64,000 bases of DNA. Origin: Pristionchus mayeri. Its lineage: Eukaryota > Nematoda > Chromadorea > Rhabditida > Neodiplogasteridae. The position numbers and the translations under genes were made by a program. The stretch spans positions 29,020,901 through 29,084,900 of the forward strand of contig BTRK01000006.1 of the NCBI GenBank assembly GCA_036245805.1, given 5' to 3'. The notes beneath the pieces are model-generated. The model did not search any database, was not told the DNA's origin, and worked only from the letters and a program-made list of their open reading frames with translations. This document shows, piece after piece, positions 1 to 12,000 of the stretch. Within the stretch, counting starts at the first letter, position 1. Each line of letters starts with the position of its first letter.

Positions 1-183
1 TCATCAGTGTTTTTTTGGTATTTGCGCACAAAATATTCGGAATATTATTGAGCATTCCCTCTCCTCGAGCACTAGTACTCCTTTTCGAAGCTCATCGTGA
101 TACAGGGACTACGAACAATAGTTTATCACAAATTAAAATCATTGCTTGCATGAGCAATATTTTGCTATACTCGTGCATTTGAA

Positions 184-878
184 GGTGTTGAATATGGAGT
201 GAATGATGTTGAGTACTCGTTGGACGACAAGGACGTCTCGTCGTCAGAGGGAGAAGAGACTGGGGGAGGATTGAGTGGGAGTGGAAGGAGGGGAGGACCT
301 CCCTCCACCTTTTCCTCCTTCTCTGCCTATCGACAGCCAAGAGGAGGACAGACTACAGGAGGCAATCGGTGAGGGATCATCAAGAGTAAAGAGAATGGAT
401 CAACTTTGAGAAAATGGGTCGCGTTCGGGTTAATCGGATTACCCGAACCCTCTGGCAGTTGTTTACTCGTTTTGAAATCGACTAGCTTCAGAGCAATCAA
501 AATAGTATGGGGAAGGGAGAGATCAGAGCGAGAGTGTGGGATGGGAGAGAGGACAGACAGGCGAGTGGAGGGAAATGAGCCTCAGTACGTATCGTATTTA
601 GCCGTTTTAGACTCGAGAGATGGGGTCAGAATCGGGGCGTGGGTAAGCCGATGAGAGTGAGACTGGTAAAGCCCCTTTCTGATCATCCGAAAAAAGAATG
701 GAAACAACTCACGACAGTGTATGGAAGGAGTAATGATGATGGATGCAGATCGACGTTTACATCCGTTGCGTCGTCATTCGCTCGTCCTGGAAGGGCAACG
801 AATGCATATAGGGCAAAGTTGATGGGAGGAGCAGCCCATCGAAGTCCCTCTGGAGGACGTCCCAGCAAGAACAACTGA
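184..878 (+). CDS. Probable last two exons of an unidentified gene (partial)
   Basis: Two stretches look coding. An open frame from 154 reaches a good GTGAGG donor, so the first exon ends at 368; its start near 184 is uncertain. It encodes an acidic Ser/Glu segment (DDKDVSSSEGEE) followed by a Gly/Arg/Ser-rich stretch. A second open stretch ends at TAA-type stop 878 with the tail PSGGRPSKNN. The best-looking acceptor is at 717, but it is out of phase with the donor at 368; the weaker AGs at 727 and 730 are in phase. A small exon between them is also possible. Low-complexity, probably disordered C-terminus; I do not recognise the family. The rest of the gene lies left of the window. Confidence 0.35.
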
Positions 879-1697
879 GTGTGCGGTGGATGATGCGCAT
901 CGATTGATAGACTAGACTTATGTCCCTAATTAGGGTCTGAAATACGGTAATAAGTAGTCATAATTTGGTTTGTGTAGTACTTACCATTTAGTTATCTTCA
1001 TTATTCATTGACCAGTATTCCTTCGAGACTATTTCTTTTCTGTTCTACCTTGTTCACATGTATGTATCTATGTTTTGAAGCTTCAAGTTTGCTCGTATGG
1101 CATAGTAAGCGGAAGGTAATCAAATAATATCAGTGATGGTTTTGTGCATTAATTTTCATGTATATTTTTTTTTAATGAGTGACAAGCAGCTATTGATTAT
1201 CCATCAATTTTGTGACTTTTTCGTGTGAATTCATTCTCCTTTCTGTGTACTAGTCCATTATTCTTAATTTCGAGTGATAGGAGCGTTGTAAACGCATCCC
1301 AATTGTATAAATAATTCGTTTTATGTGCTATGGAAAAGCACAACATGTCGGATTATACATTCAGAATACTTCTTCGCCATTTCTTGACGTTTTCACGGCA
1401 TAGTCTCCTCATCTCTGAAGTCAGCTTCGCATTGGCTGTCCTGGGGCTGACATCTAAATGTATCTAAATGATGAAATTGGAGAAGAATAGGGAGAATGAA
1501 AGAGGTTTAGTGTCTCCATAGTCTAATGAGACTAGTCAGTTGCAAAATTGATTTGGAAGAGAGAAGAAAATTAGGAAGAGTGGCAATTGATAGTTTCTAC
1601 GCTAAATATGTAATCCACCTTCCGTGGGATGGTGGCATATCCTGTATTTGCAAGCAAAGTCAACAGCTGAGTGAATTTTGGCAAAATCTCAATTCAA

Positions 1698-1932
1698 TAA
1701 AAGAAGTGAGATCCTATTACACAAATCAATCAGTTCAATAAAAGTCCCGGGATTAACAGCCAAAATCCGCTCACCATTTTCTCAAATATCACTAAGAAAT
1801 CTCAATATTTACCTTTTTAATTGGTATTATAACATTGTGATTGAGATTGTCAATTAGTGAGAGAATTTTGGCTGTTGATCCCGGGACTTTTATTGAACTG
1901 ATTGATTTGTGTAATAGGATCTCACTTCTTTT
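1698..1932. repeat. Fold-back MITE, arms about 75 bp
   Basis: The left arm (1698-1775) and right arm (1858-1932) are near-perfect reverse complements; both contain GTCCCGGGAT/ATCCCGGGAC and CAATCAGTTCAATAAAAG. The loop is about 82 bp. No coding capacity. Superfamily not assigned because no clear target duplication was found. Confidence 0.85.
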
Positions 1933-3479
1933 ATCTAGAGGAATCTCTAATGGAATCGTATTTTCCCTGTGGGCTATTTTATGGTGCCTCAGGTCGGCAG
2001 CTTTCTATTACCTCCTCCTCCCTTTCCACGCCCAGAGGGGGCAAATCTGACAGTGCCCATTCGACCCCAACAAATCAAGCCGCCATAGGTAATTTAGCAC
2101 GCTGATTACAAATATGGTACTTGTTTTGCCCTTGCTTCAACTTTGTGTCTCGTTCCCGAAGGATGTTGACAACTTGAGACGACTCGTGTTGTTTACGACC
2201 TGTGACCTGGCCGAGAGAGGCGCGAGGGAGGGAGAGAGAAGGAGGAGGCAGAGGGATAAATTCGCGCGAGAAAATGTTTGAAAGGCGTCAGCACCTACAG
2301 ATGGAAACCAATCTTTTTGAAATTAAGCTCATTGGATTCGCCGTATCAACATTAGTCTACTATGTCGGTAGGAACTTGGATTTTCCATTGAGAGCTTGGA
2401 TAGCCCAAAATGTGGCTGAACTGCCAGAGCGCTCAAAATTTCGAACTTTGAAGGCAATTGTCGCACCTTTGCAGTTGGAATTTTCCAATTCTGAAAAGTC
2501 TCTAGGCGGGCAACCGTGTACGCTCTATCGAATGAGCTATAGCACGTCTTTCTACGATGCTCGCGACCAACATCGCAAAATCCTTGACGCCATGAAACCG
2601 ACAAAAAGTGGTGTTATCCTGAGGCACTTCCGGTTGTGATAGAGACTTGTAATTTCGGATTTAGCATCTCTTATGTTCCTGCACAAGATCCCCAAAAGCT
2701 GGATACTTGTATTTGAGTTTGAAGGGATGTCGATACCCTACCCTCTCAGGAACCTTTCCGGCCGTGGGAATCTCTCGTTTCCCGGCCAAAATTGCCCCGG
2801 CGCTTCGCGCCGGGGATAAAAAATAAGTGTGATGCTAAATATCTAGGTTATATTTATCTTACGGTTGCATTTCCAACTTATATCTGAACCGTGCCTTCGC
2901 GACAGGATATCCTAGGATAACAACCAGTTGTATGAATAGATTAGAATGATAGTCTTGCCTCTCATGTCTACGATATTCCTATATTCATTGGTCTCTCTCA
3001 GATATCGGGCTGCTCCCGTCTCTGTCTCTTGCAGGACCCAGTTATCGATCAGGGGAGAGACCAAGGAAGGGAATCCTCTCTCTCTCTCTCCTCTTCGCAT
3101 CGTCTCCTTTCCTCTCCCCCTCCTCTCTCAAAGTACTACTCTATCTGTTCACTAGCTATTCCTTTCAACTCCCATTTCTTCGTCCAATGGACTTCTTTCG
3201 CAATTTCTTTTATCTTGGGCGTAAGTGTGGTAGCATGCCGCAGTCTCTACCTTGGATGATGAGAATTCTGAGGTGGAGTGAGTGCGAAATCGGGTCACTT
3301 ATCCCCCCCTCTCTCGTCAGCTGATTGCGTACCTCGTTATCGGAAGGATGTTATCTGCCTCTTCTTCTATTGGAGAGGGTATGCGAGGGAGGCTGGTACT
3401 AAATGGTTCTCACACTTCTCTCGAACCCTCCTTCTCATGTGATAGTCTTCATATACCCAAGAGATCATGCCTGCTTTAA

Positions 3480-3671
3480 AGTTACCCAACAACCGTGCAA
3501 AATTTTTAAATTGGCGCCTGAACAATACCTTACCGCGAATGTTTTGAGGTCGATTCTGTGACTAATTATTGATTTTCTGATTTTATTAGTATTGCATTTC
3601 TACTAGTCTCTTTTATGTCTATCAGTTTCAGGAATAAAAATATAGGCCATTTTGACGGTTGTTGGGTAACT
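3480..3671. mobile_element. 192 bp MITE with TTAA target duplication (piggyBac-like ends)
   Basis: Terminal inverted repeats read AGTTACCCAACAACCGT and the complement, directly flanked by TTAA at 3476-3479 and 3672-3675. TTAA duplication is the hallmark of piggyBac-type transposition; the family assignment is inferred from that alone. Related copies with AGTTACC or GTTTCCC ends lie at 44240-44481 and 50110-50356, and a single end lies at about 62061. Confidence 0.8.
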
Positions 3672-6090
3672 TTAACAATTTATTCATGAGACCACCTAAT
3701 TTCAGTTACTTTTCTTTTCAATGTCATGTACTGTTCTCTGGTTCTGTTATCACTATGGACACCACGTGGTCCCCCCTCTTACTATCTAGATAATCATTGA
3801 GTCCCATATCATTGAACCTACAGTATGTACGAATGTAGTCCTAAAACTTCTTCCTTCTGAACAGAATCCATGTTTTCTCTGGTCTGTGCTCTATACCTTT
3901 TCGTGTCTTCCTCTTTCTTTCTCTCTCTCATCTTCCATACCCCGTTCATCCCACTTCAGCTGACCTCTTCTTCCATTATTCCACTGCTCCTCTCTATCAC
4001 TTTAATATTATTATTTTCCTTTAGAATATTTCAAAAGCTTTCTTTCAAGGGGGTTTTTCAATATTCGCAAGTTAGGCTTGTTAATATTCCCTCATTTTCG
4101 ATATTTATCATCTATCTTCGACTCTCTTTGATTGTCACGGGATCGACCGCTTTCAAAAAATAGCAGTAAACAACTAGTGATACTTGTAAGTCTCCCCTCT
4201 AAATTATCCCCACTCTTCCATCTTTTATAACCGGCAAAAGATGAAGGGGGGGGGGACTTTATTTCTTCCGTCGCCCTGACAGGTCAATGCTTCGATCATG
4301 AGTTATTGTTGCATTTCCTCCCACCCCCTCCCTACTCTCTCTCCCTCCCCTCCCCTCCCTCGCCTCACTCAAAACAGCTGAGAAGAGCAGTCAGCACGTG
4401 ATCACTTCTCGTTTTCTCACCATCTCTTCTGAATTTTTCGTTCTCTACAACTGTAGAATAGTGGGTTGTATGCAATGCTCGTCAATATCTGAATGAAATG
4501 GCGCTCTTTAAACTGCCCTTAGACTCTCCCCTCCATCCCTGTGCCATTCCCTCTTCGAGAAAGAAGAAGGACACATGGGGATAGACTGGAAATGGGACGA
4601 GTGGGGACTGCTGCCCAGAGAAGAGAACACGAAAAGGCAATGAGGACGGGGGAAGGGGGGGGGGTAGTAGCGATTGCTCATTCCACTCTCTACCCCATTC
4701 CCTTCACGAATATAATGAAAAGCATCTGAATTTTTACATAATCCTTGGTTCGATCCTTGAGATCTTTCACATCCGAGGATGTTTACTCGTCCCAATTCTT
4801 TTCTCTCCCTCTCCTTCGTCACTGCTTCTTCAATTTTTCCTTTCACTTCCGTTCATAACTTGTGACTTGCGATGGCAACTGTTTGAAAACCAGGACGGAT
4901 GGTGTGCTTCCATTTACTCCCTCTCTCCATTTTCTCCTTTCACTTCCAATCTGTTATCATGCCCCTGATTGACTCCCTTCGGAAATGGACGACTTATATT
5001 TCTGAGCAGTGTCTTGTGGTGTTGTGAGGACTCTCCTTTCCCTTCTCCCGCCTCTCTCACTCTTTCCATTATTCCCTAATGAGTGGTCAAGTGTGGAATG
5101 AGGCGAGTGGCTGAATCCTAAAGGGGAGAATGCAGGGAATGATTGAGAAGAGATGGGAGAGAATACCATCAAGCCATTGAGTGTGATGATCACTGATGAG
5201 CATGGGTGAAATGAGAGGATCATGTGGTTCCAGAGGGAAAGAAGAGAGCAGGCAGGGCTTACACTCGTTGCTCACTCGGCCAGTCCCTTCCCTCCCCTTC
5301 CCTCCCCTTCCCTTCCCTTCCCGTCCCTGTGAGTGGAATGCCCCATGGAAGTAATGAGAAGGAGTCATTCGTGTATCTGCGAGGACTGCATACCATTCCC
5401 CGGACGGAAGAGGAGGATACTGTATCAATCGGAGAATTTGCTGACAGCAGTCTAAATGGAGAGTTTGGTTCGTGTGCTCTAGAGATCCTTCCCTCGGGCT
5501 ATTCATAATTATAATTCCATGTTCGATGTTTGTCCATTTGGCTGCAGGAGGAGGAAGGTGTATGGAAGATTTTCAGAAGAGGCGCTGCGCAAAGTGTCTT
5601 TCTCTTCGATCGCATCTTTCGATACAAGAAACAAATACATTTCTGCCCTCGACACCCTGAGAGAGGCGACATTCCCGGTTAGAAAAAAAAGAAGGGGGAG
5701 GGTTGAGTATCCTCTGTTTCTTCCACTAATGGGCGAGATGCCACTAAGTACACAGTCAGTCATACTCTAATACATCTGATGACTCTCTCTTGTGATTAGT
5801 GTATTATCTAATAACTGTTTCATTCTATCATTTATATCGTATGATATTCCCATCACAAATACTCATAATATCTTCGCTCCCTCTTCATTCATATCTGCAT
5901 CTGTTGACTACTTTTCTAATTCTTATAATTGCGCTTCTTGTTCTGTTTGTGTGTTCACTCTCCGCTCGATGACATCATCCCTATGCAATCTTTCTCTCTT
6001 TCACTTCAGCATCTACTGCTCACTCGCAAACCTCTCCGTCAATCGTCCAAGTTTTCTCCTCTCTCTTCTCCATCCTCTTCTTCTTTTACC

Positions 6091-9000
6091 ATGGACTCTC
6101 CCTCTGATCTTTCTCCCAATGCTCCTCCTGGAGGAATCGAAAGATATCCCGCTGACCAGTTTGCAGTCGGTGCAGCTGTTGCAGCTGCTGCCAGGAATGA
6201 TGTGAGTTATCAATCCCTTGAACTGCATTTTTTAAAAATCAATATATAATAAAAATGGGCTTATGGCAGGGTATCCTCTTGGATGAGATTGGGAGAGAAA
6301 CAACGTCTGGGAATGATAGTGAAGACAGCAGTGGATTCGAAAAGGTACGACGATGAGGAAAAGGAGAGCAGGGTTTGGATCATTACGTGACCTTATCCGA
6401 CGGACGGGGCACTTTGCACATTTTAATATATATGAGAGACTTTTTGTCTCAGTGAACTTATGCTTGGCGTTAGCAATAAATGAAATTCCTCGAAAATGTG
6501 CACACGTAGTCGTTGCTTACAGGGCTCCCCGCTTCGCGGGTCGCCGTTATAGGGAAGGAGGTATAGATGCGTACTGTACAGCCTATGCTCTCGCCATGTA
6601 AACAAGTTGTTTACTAGAGCGTGGGAGTAGTTGTTTACAGGCGAGACCGTCAGAGGGAAGGGGTAGGAAGAGAGAGAGACGCAGAGGGAAAGTGGGCGGA
6701 GTTACCCCCTAAACTAGAGAAGTGCCCAATTTTCGAATTTTGCCATTTCGCAACCGATCCGAATGAGTGATATCTCAAAAAATGTATAATATTCATGTGA
6801 TTGTGCCTACTAAGAATTGCAATAGTTGAGACAAAATTCATCGTGAAAAATTAAAATTTCATTTTATTTATTTTTTAGCATTTTCATTTATATAGAAATG
6901 AATAGTTTTCATTTGCTCAGTTTGTAGCGCTCATCGATTACTATTTATATAAAAATTATGAGCGAAAAAAATTGGGACATGTTTTGTGAAATTTTCGAAA
7001 ATTCGAAAAAAGTCAGTTCGTAATAAAGTTTCAGGCTACCGTATCCTGCCATGAAAGAATCTCGAAAATCCGTGAACGTCGACGAATTTTTGAATAGTTA
7101 AGGATTTGATTACTTTCGGGTAGTATCTAACTACCACATATCAGAGAAATACTGAAATCATTCGCTAAAGTGCTGAAATAGAAGAGAGCTGTGACACTTG
7201 TGTAATGGTGCATTTTCCAAATTGCCGTAATTGACCACTGTCACTTCAGATGAGTTGAAATCGTATAATCGGATCGGGTTGTAGCGATATGTATAAAAAT
7301 TCATGGAAAACTTTATCGGCAAATATTTCATGCAATTTAGAAAATACACCATTGCACAAGTTTCACACCTCTCGTCGATTTCAGCACTTTAGCGAATGAT
7401 TTCAGTAGTTCTCTGATACGTGATAGTTAGATACTACCCGAAAGTAATCAAATCCCAAACTATTCAAAAATTCACTGACGTTCACGGATTTGCGAGATTC
7501 TTTCATCTCAGGATACGGTAGCCTGAAACTTTATTACGAACTGACTTTTTTCGAATTTTCGAAAATTTCACAAAATGTCCCAATTTTTTCGCTCATAATT
7601 TTTATATAAATTGTAATCGATGAGCGCTACAAACTGAGCAAATGAAAACTATTCATTTCTATATAAATGAAAATGCTAAAAAAATAAATAAATTGAAATT
7701 TTAATTTTTCACGAAGAATTTTGTCTCAACTATTGCAATTCTTAGTAGGCACAATCACATAAATATTATACATTTTTTGAGATATCCCACATTCGGATCG
7801 GATGCGAAATGGCAAAATTCGAAAATTGAAATTTTTCGTCTAAAGTACTTCTTATTTCCTTACGGTTGAGCTAGAACACTAAATATGCCACACCTGAGCA
7901 ATACTCACTGAGTACTACATGTGCGCACATTTTCGAGGAATTTCATTTATTGCTAATGCCAAGGGTCTGCACAAATATGTTCACTGAGTCAAAAAGTCTC
8001 TCTTATATATTTCCTATTCAGAATGTATTATGTTATAACCAATTCCTCGAAAAATCTTTAAAAATCAAAAATTTCCAAAACGACCAGTTCCAAAAATAAT
8101 GTTCTAATACGGTAATTTACGAAATGAAAGTTCCAACTTGTACCATCACCGTAACAATGTTTCCGGACATTTATGATCACGTTTCAAGCTATTGCCGTGA
8201 GGAGAAACCCGATAAACCCCCGTAGGAAGATTGAATTGTGAATATCATATATCTATTTTGGAATAAATGAGAGGCATGGAGAAGAAACTTACTTGAATTT
8301 GAGCAACAATGGCATGAAACATGATCACAAATGTCCGGAAACATTGTTACTATGCAAAAACTAGTGTGGAAACGCTTCTCCAGCGATATGCGTTGCTGAA
8401 ATATCTCAATTTTACCCGTTTAAGACAGTTTTCTTAAAATAACTTTAAAACGAAGAATTGTAGCGATTGGATCCACTTAGAGGAAGTTGTAGACCTTTTT
8501 GAGAGCTATCGATAGCTTTTTTTGATTGCTCGATGGAACCACTTTGAACCGAAATACGACCAAAAAAGAAATCTTTCAAAATATAACCAAGTCCGGAAAC
8601 GTCTGTAATCCCCATAGTAAACCAATAGTGAGGGGACAGAAATAGGAAAAATGGTCAACATTGACTCCCCCTAATTTCGAATGGAAATTCAATATCAAGA
8701 ATAAAAATGATTGTGTTTTTGGTATTCGAAGCCAGAAAATCGATTTTCTCATCACAAAATTCAGTTTTTCGCAATTTTCGCTATGAACACGTGGTTAGGT
8801 CGCTTGTCTCACGCTGAGGAAGTTGTAGATCTCTCGATTTCGAACAAAATGAGAAAAAAAGTTCGCTGGACGATGAAAATTGAATGAAAAACGTCCATTT
8901 CTAGCGGTAGATCACAAAAATCGATAATTTGCAAATTTGACCAAACCAAGTGGATAGGCCTTCTTCTAACCTCCAATGATGTCCATAAACCAAGTTTAGT

Positions 9001-12000
9001 AAAAATCGAAGACATAAAATTTTTCCTAGTACCAAAAGCTGCGAGTTTTCCTATACTTTTACAGGAGACCCGTGATAATCTCTCTCAGGTCGATCCCAAT
9101 TCCGATCTCCTCGCTGACTACTCCACCAACTTCCATCATCAGATGCAGCAATCCCTCTACGGTACGAAACTCCATATGTTGGCATCATTGTTGGTAGAAG
9201 ATGATCCAGCAGGTTGTCCGACTATTCTCATCCCATTTTCGAAACGGATTATGGAAGGGCACAATTATTTAATAAAACACTTGGTACAAGGACTGTAGCT
9301 GTTAGAACTGGGATCTTTTTTATGTTTCGTAACTCATTACTGATCCCTGCCCTTGTTTGCGCAACTAAACTGAACTATATATATCAACTATATTGTGTCT
9401 TTGATCTGTCAGGTCAACTCTCTTCTGATCCCTCTGCTCGTTCTCAGGGAGTCGATCTCCTGGGCGACTTCGAAGAGGTCAGAGACATTTATCAACTTAT
9501 CCACTCTATTTGCACAGTCTCTTGTCTAATATTCTCATTTCTCTTCCCTGTGCATGGATATATGCCGACTCCCTCCCTTCCTTTGTTGCCTACTCATTCC
9601 ATCCCTTATTTATTATCGGCTTAAATAACCATTAGTACCGGCCATGTCTCTTCAGGGAATGTTCGTCTAATTAGCGACAAAAAGGATTTTTCAACAATGG
9701 GGAAGTGAGAGTGGAGAGGGAGGATATAGGTCTGTGGCTCCTTCAGTTCACTAAATGAGCTTCTCATTCGTTCATCCCAATCCCATTTCCACATTCAACT
9801 CATCTACGCGTCCCATGACTGAAAGTGAAACTATTCCATCTAGCCACGCTATCATTCTACTTTATATTTGTTTTAATACCCTGTCACCATTTTATGATCC
9901 ATGGGTCAAAAGAAAGGAAGTTCAAGAGTCTTCGTTGTCGTGAGTGGGGTACGCAATTTAGCAGATTTACATTATTGTTGTCCTAACAGTAAAAAAGAAT
10001 ATTGTATGAGTATGAATACCTTGGAAGCTTCGTTTCTCTCTCACTTTGCCAGACTCACGTCTCTTCTTCCTCTTCTTCCTCTTCTTTCTCATATCTCACT
10101 CCTCCTCTCGGGTTGTAATGCACTTCATGAGTCTCGTATTTTCCCGTTCTTTCCTCGTCTCCGTTTGATAATCCGCTACGGTATCATTTTGTTGTGATAC
10201 ATTTGTTATCCATCCACCCTTGCTCTCTTCCCTCTAGGTAAGGTTAACTCCCTTCGCATGAATCATGGTCGAATCAAAGGCGTCTCCGCCAGGAAAGACT
10301 GTTTGAGCATGGGAAGAAGTGACTCCTTCCTCTTGCCAATCTCTCCTCTATACTCCATCCCATTCTCCTCTCCATCAGAGGGCAAGTCAGTCTCCAGTCA
10401 TTCCTCGTCCTCGCTGGTCTCCCATCCCTCCTTCCTCCTATCTCCTCTGTGATCTACCATCCCTTTCCATCGATCGACCAGCCATGAGGTGGTTCCGTTC
10501 TCGTTCTCGATCCTCTCAGAAGTATGAAGTCAATGCTTCGGGAGAGGGTGATGGTGTCTCCGTGATGGGGGATGGAGTATCTCCCCCCTCTCCCTCGTCA
10601 ATGCCCCGTACTCCGCGAGAGAGGAAGTATCTTCGAAGAGGGCGGGCAGCTTCCCTCTCCGCTCTCTCCACAGTCTCCTTCGATGCTGACTGCCTTGTCC
10701 TCCGGAGGGACAAATCCTTTGTGAGTCATCCCCCATCAGTACTGTGGTTGTGAAGAGGAAGTCATTTCCTTACTCCCTCGTATTGGGTGAATTGTGTCAT
10801 TATCCTGCCCATGTCAAATTGTCTGTTCTCTTGTTGTGTGTCGTGTACATTCCTTATCTGCCAGGATCAATTTCATCAGTCGCAGCCCGATTTCGAAGTG
10901 ATCGGGAAAGACCACATCGATCTTCTCTCTCCCTCATTCGGAAAGATCGATGACCAGGTATGGTGATGTTGTGTGATGAGTGGTGCAGTGAGTAGAATGC
11001 CTTTTCAATATGTGCGAATTACTCCCGAGACGCGAATGTAGATGGTGGAGACTCCTTGTTGTCTCCTTCTCTCATCTTCCATCCATTATCCACCTCCCCC
11101 CTCTCTCTTTCACTACAAATCGATGGCTTTCCCACTCTCAATGTCAGTTACCTTGACTCTGCCAGTGGGAAAGAGTCGAATGGCAGTCCACGGGATCATT
11201 CCACCCCCACATCCTCATCTCTCGCACTTCTCTCCATCCATTCTACAATTATCGCCTATCGCTTACTTTCTTGTCGGCATCATACTGTTCTCGCTTCTAT
11301 CCTCCACATAAACTCCACATAACTTCACCCGCTTTTGTGTCGGTCCTCCTTTTCGATAGCATATGTGTATTGCACTCTCTTGTTCTCTCTCTGATCCCGT
11401 CACCTCTTTCGAAAGGGTCTCTCATGCAGTGCACGGAAGAGTGATTCATTAAGGGGGGGGGGGAGTTGAGCTTCACAATGTGTGTAGTCGACGTGTTCCT
11501 CCCCTCCCTCTATTATACGTGTCTCTAGACTCTTTCTTAATGAGCCGCGTATTTTTATACTTTCATTGGAGTCTCCCTCTGTGAACCAGGCAAGGCTGTC
11601 ATAATTATCTAGTCACTGGACATCCCTCCAATTCCTCTTCCATTCTCTTCCCTCTCAACTCTCCTTTTTTGTCAACACTGTGTTTCACTCTATTTATTCA
11701 TATCACCTATTCCTTCACAGATATTGTTTCCCGAAAGTTGCCAAAAGTTGCCAACTGCAAAAACGGAGTTTTAGGTTGTAGTTTTAGGATTAGTGCATTG
11801 TGGTCAAGGTTTTTTCGTTTCTGTTTTCTCTGCTTTACTAAGCCGGAACGGTAATGAAAAATTGTGTGTTATTTTTTAGCTAATTCGTTTCCTTTGCGTT
11901 ATTTTCTCTCTCTATTCGTGCCTTCTTTCGATTCTGTCGTTATATTTCGTCGACATGCTGAATCCTACTTTGTTTTTTTTCCAGTTTATCTATTTATTAT

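Larger units (their letters stand above)
879..6090. other. Intergenic DNA with short fold-backs and CT-rich tracts
   Basis: No convincing gene is visible. The stretch holds a 235 bp fold-back at 1698-1932, a GC-rich perfect hairpin at 2794-2815, a 192 bp TTAA-flanked MITE at 3480-3671, and polypyrimidine tracts around 3080-3130, 4320-4360 and 5285-5325. G runs of ten lie at 4246-4255 and 4655-4664. A segment near 2610-2720 resembles one near 56070-56170, so it is a dispersed repeat. The last few hundred bases before 6091 are pyrimidine-rich and presumably contain the 5' leader of the reticulon transcript. Confidence 0.5.

Noticed and set aside
2202..2639. 145-aa open frame
   Set aside because: No family features; its surroundings resemble repeat DNA seen also near 56100, and the start lies in a purine-rich low-complexity run.
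3060..3130. CRISPR-like or tandem repeat arrays in CT-rich DNA
   Set aside because: Simple polypyrimidine tracts without spacers; the genome is eukaryotic.
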